DNA from: Rhodoferax sp. | Lineage (GTDB): Bacteria > Pseudomonadota > Gammaproteobacteria > Burkholderiales > Burkholderiaceae | Length of the DNA: 12,968 bases | Direction: 5' to 3' | NCBI GenBank assembly: GCA_020048295.1 | Contig: JAIFMT010000063.1 | Coordinates: 1 to 12,968, forward strand | Shown here: piece by piece, positions 12,407 to 12,968 of the stretch | Numbering within the stretch: the first letter of the stretch is position 1 | Layout of the letters: each line of letters opens with the position of its first letter | The notes under the pieces: model-generated | What the model saw: the letters and a program-made list of their open reading frames with translations, nothing else | Database searches by the model: none | Told to the model about the DNA's origin: nothing | Translations under genes and position numbers: made by a program

Positions 12407-12913
12407 CTACAGTGCCACAGCCTTTTCGATCACCACGTCTTCCAGCGGAACGTCATCGTGGTAGCCCTTGCGACCGGTTTTCACGGTTTTGATCTGGTCC
12501 ACCACCTCGCTGCCAGCCACCACTTTGCCAAACACGGCGTAGCCCCAGCCTTGCTGGCTGGGTGCGGTGTGGTTCAAAAAGCCGTTGTCAGCCACATTGA
12601 TGAAAAACTGGGCGGTGGCTGAATGCGGGTCGCCGGTGCGCGCCATGGCCACCGTGTAGGTCAGATTTTTCAGGCCGTTATTGGCTTCATTGTTGATTGG
12701 CTTGTCGCCCTTTTTTTCTTTCATGCCAGGTTCCATGCCGCCGCCTTGCACCATGAAACCTGGGATGATGCGGTGAAAGATGGTGTTGTCGTAGTGACCT
12801 TTGGCCACGTAGCTCAAGAAATTGGCCACCGTGCTGGGGGCTTTTTCCTGATCAAGTTCCAGGGTGATGATGCCGTAGTTGGCAATGTGGAGTTCGACTT
12901 GTGGGTTGCTCAT
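12407..12913 (-). CDS. ppiB: Peptidyl-prolyl cis-trans isomerase B (cyclophilin)
   Basis: PpiB catalyses cis-trans isomerisation of Xaa-Pro bonds. The 168-residue product has no signal peptide ([10 protein letters not shown]), so it is cytoplasmic. Cyclophilin active-site residues are visible: [14 protein letters not shown] (46-59) with Arg48, Phe53 and Gln56, AMART (89-93), [10 protein letters not shown] (98-107) with Gln102 and Phe104, then [11 protein letters not shown]. It begins 3 bases after the stop of an upstream gene that looks like another cyclophilin and ends 20 bases before lpxH, so all three probably share one transcript whose promoter is outside the window. Confidence 0.97.
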   Translation of the reverse strand: MSNPQVELHIANYGIITLELDQEKAPSTVANFLSYVAKGHYDNTIFHRIIPGFMVQGGGMEPGMKEKKGDKPINNEANNGLKNLTYTVAMARTGDPHSATAQFFINVADNGFLNHTAPSQQGWGYAVFGKVVAGSEVVDQIKTVKTGRKGYHDDVPLEDVVIEKAVAL

Positions 12914-12916
12914 GAT

Positions 12917-12968
12917 TTATTTCACCAGGGTTGCTGCGTTGATAAGAATCGGGGTTTTGGGAACATCG
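12917..12968 (-). CDS. C-terminal end of a probable second cyclophilin
   Basis: Only the last 16 codons and the stop are present, reading DVPKTPILINAATLVK. Such an ending (DVP-K-P-x-x-I-x-x-A) is typical of PpiA-like peptidyl-prolyl isomerases, and a tandem ppi-ppi-lpxH order is common in Burkholderiales from memory. The stop lies 3 bases before the ppiB start. The open frame is clear; the identity is inference. Confidence 0.65.
   Translation of the reverse strand, partial: DVPKTPILINAATLVK

Noticed and set aside
1..12968. CRISPR, prophage, transposon or defence system
   Set aside because: No regularly spaced repeats, transposase, integrase, terminal inverted repeats or defence genes were seen; the HNH gene stands without phage or methylase partners.

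Overview
The window looks like chromosomal DNA of a betaproteobacterium, most likely Burkholderiales, family Comamonadaceae (Rhodoferax/Polaromonas-like). The reasons are GC-rich codon use, the protein style of RibF, GlyA, NrdR and LpxH, the ppi-ppi-lpxH order, a large Ala-rich DUF349 protein, and two copies of a short dispersed repeat of a type I associate with this family. The taxonomic call is inference from memory. I see no mobile element, phage, CRISPR, tRNA or rRNA.

Layout. Positions 1-115 (-) hold the start of a small lipoprotein. Positions 428-1402 (-) are ribF (FMN/FAD synthesis). Divergent from it, 1566-2123 (+) is an HNH endonuclease with a probable TTG start. It is followed by 2179-3069 (+), a LigE-type ATP-dependent DNA ligase with a signal peptide, and 3188-3631 (+), a small exported protein with acidic Asp-rich C-terminal repeats. 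Positions 3757-4632 and 4629-5273 (+) are two glutathione transferase genes overlapping by 4 bases; the first is yghU. Converging on them is the glyA-nrdR unit (7121-5417, -).

The glyA leader (7298-7175, -) is a clear ZTP (pfl) riboswitch, so serine hydroxymethyltransferase, and probably the co-transcribed ribonucleotide-reductase repressor NrdR, should respond to the purine/folate alarmone ZTP. Upstream on the same strand, 8162-7326 is a membrane-anchored SLT lytic transglycosylase. It has a good sigma-70-type promoter and a roughly 180-nt leader with several potential helices that I cannot assign to a known RNA family.

Divergent from it, 8627-11419 (+) encodes a 930-residue DUF349 protein. 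Its upstream region has two terminator-like hairpins, the second ending 14 bases before the start codon. One copy of the dispersed repeat lies in frame inside this gene (about 10555-10616), and a second lies 2 bases after its stop codon. The window ends with a convergent operon on the minus strand: the last codons of a probable cyclophilin (12968-12917), ppiB (12913-12407) and lpxH (12386-11547, lipid A synthesis).

Most of the window is core metabolism and envelope housekeeping. The most interesting parts are non-coding: the ZTP riboswitch over glyA-nrdR, the unassigned transglycosylase leader, the hairpins before the DUF349 gene, the repeat absorbed into a coding sequence, and a perfect 20-bp palindrome touching the second GST stop codon.
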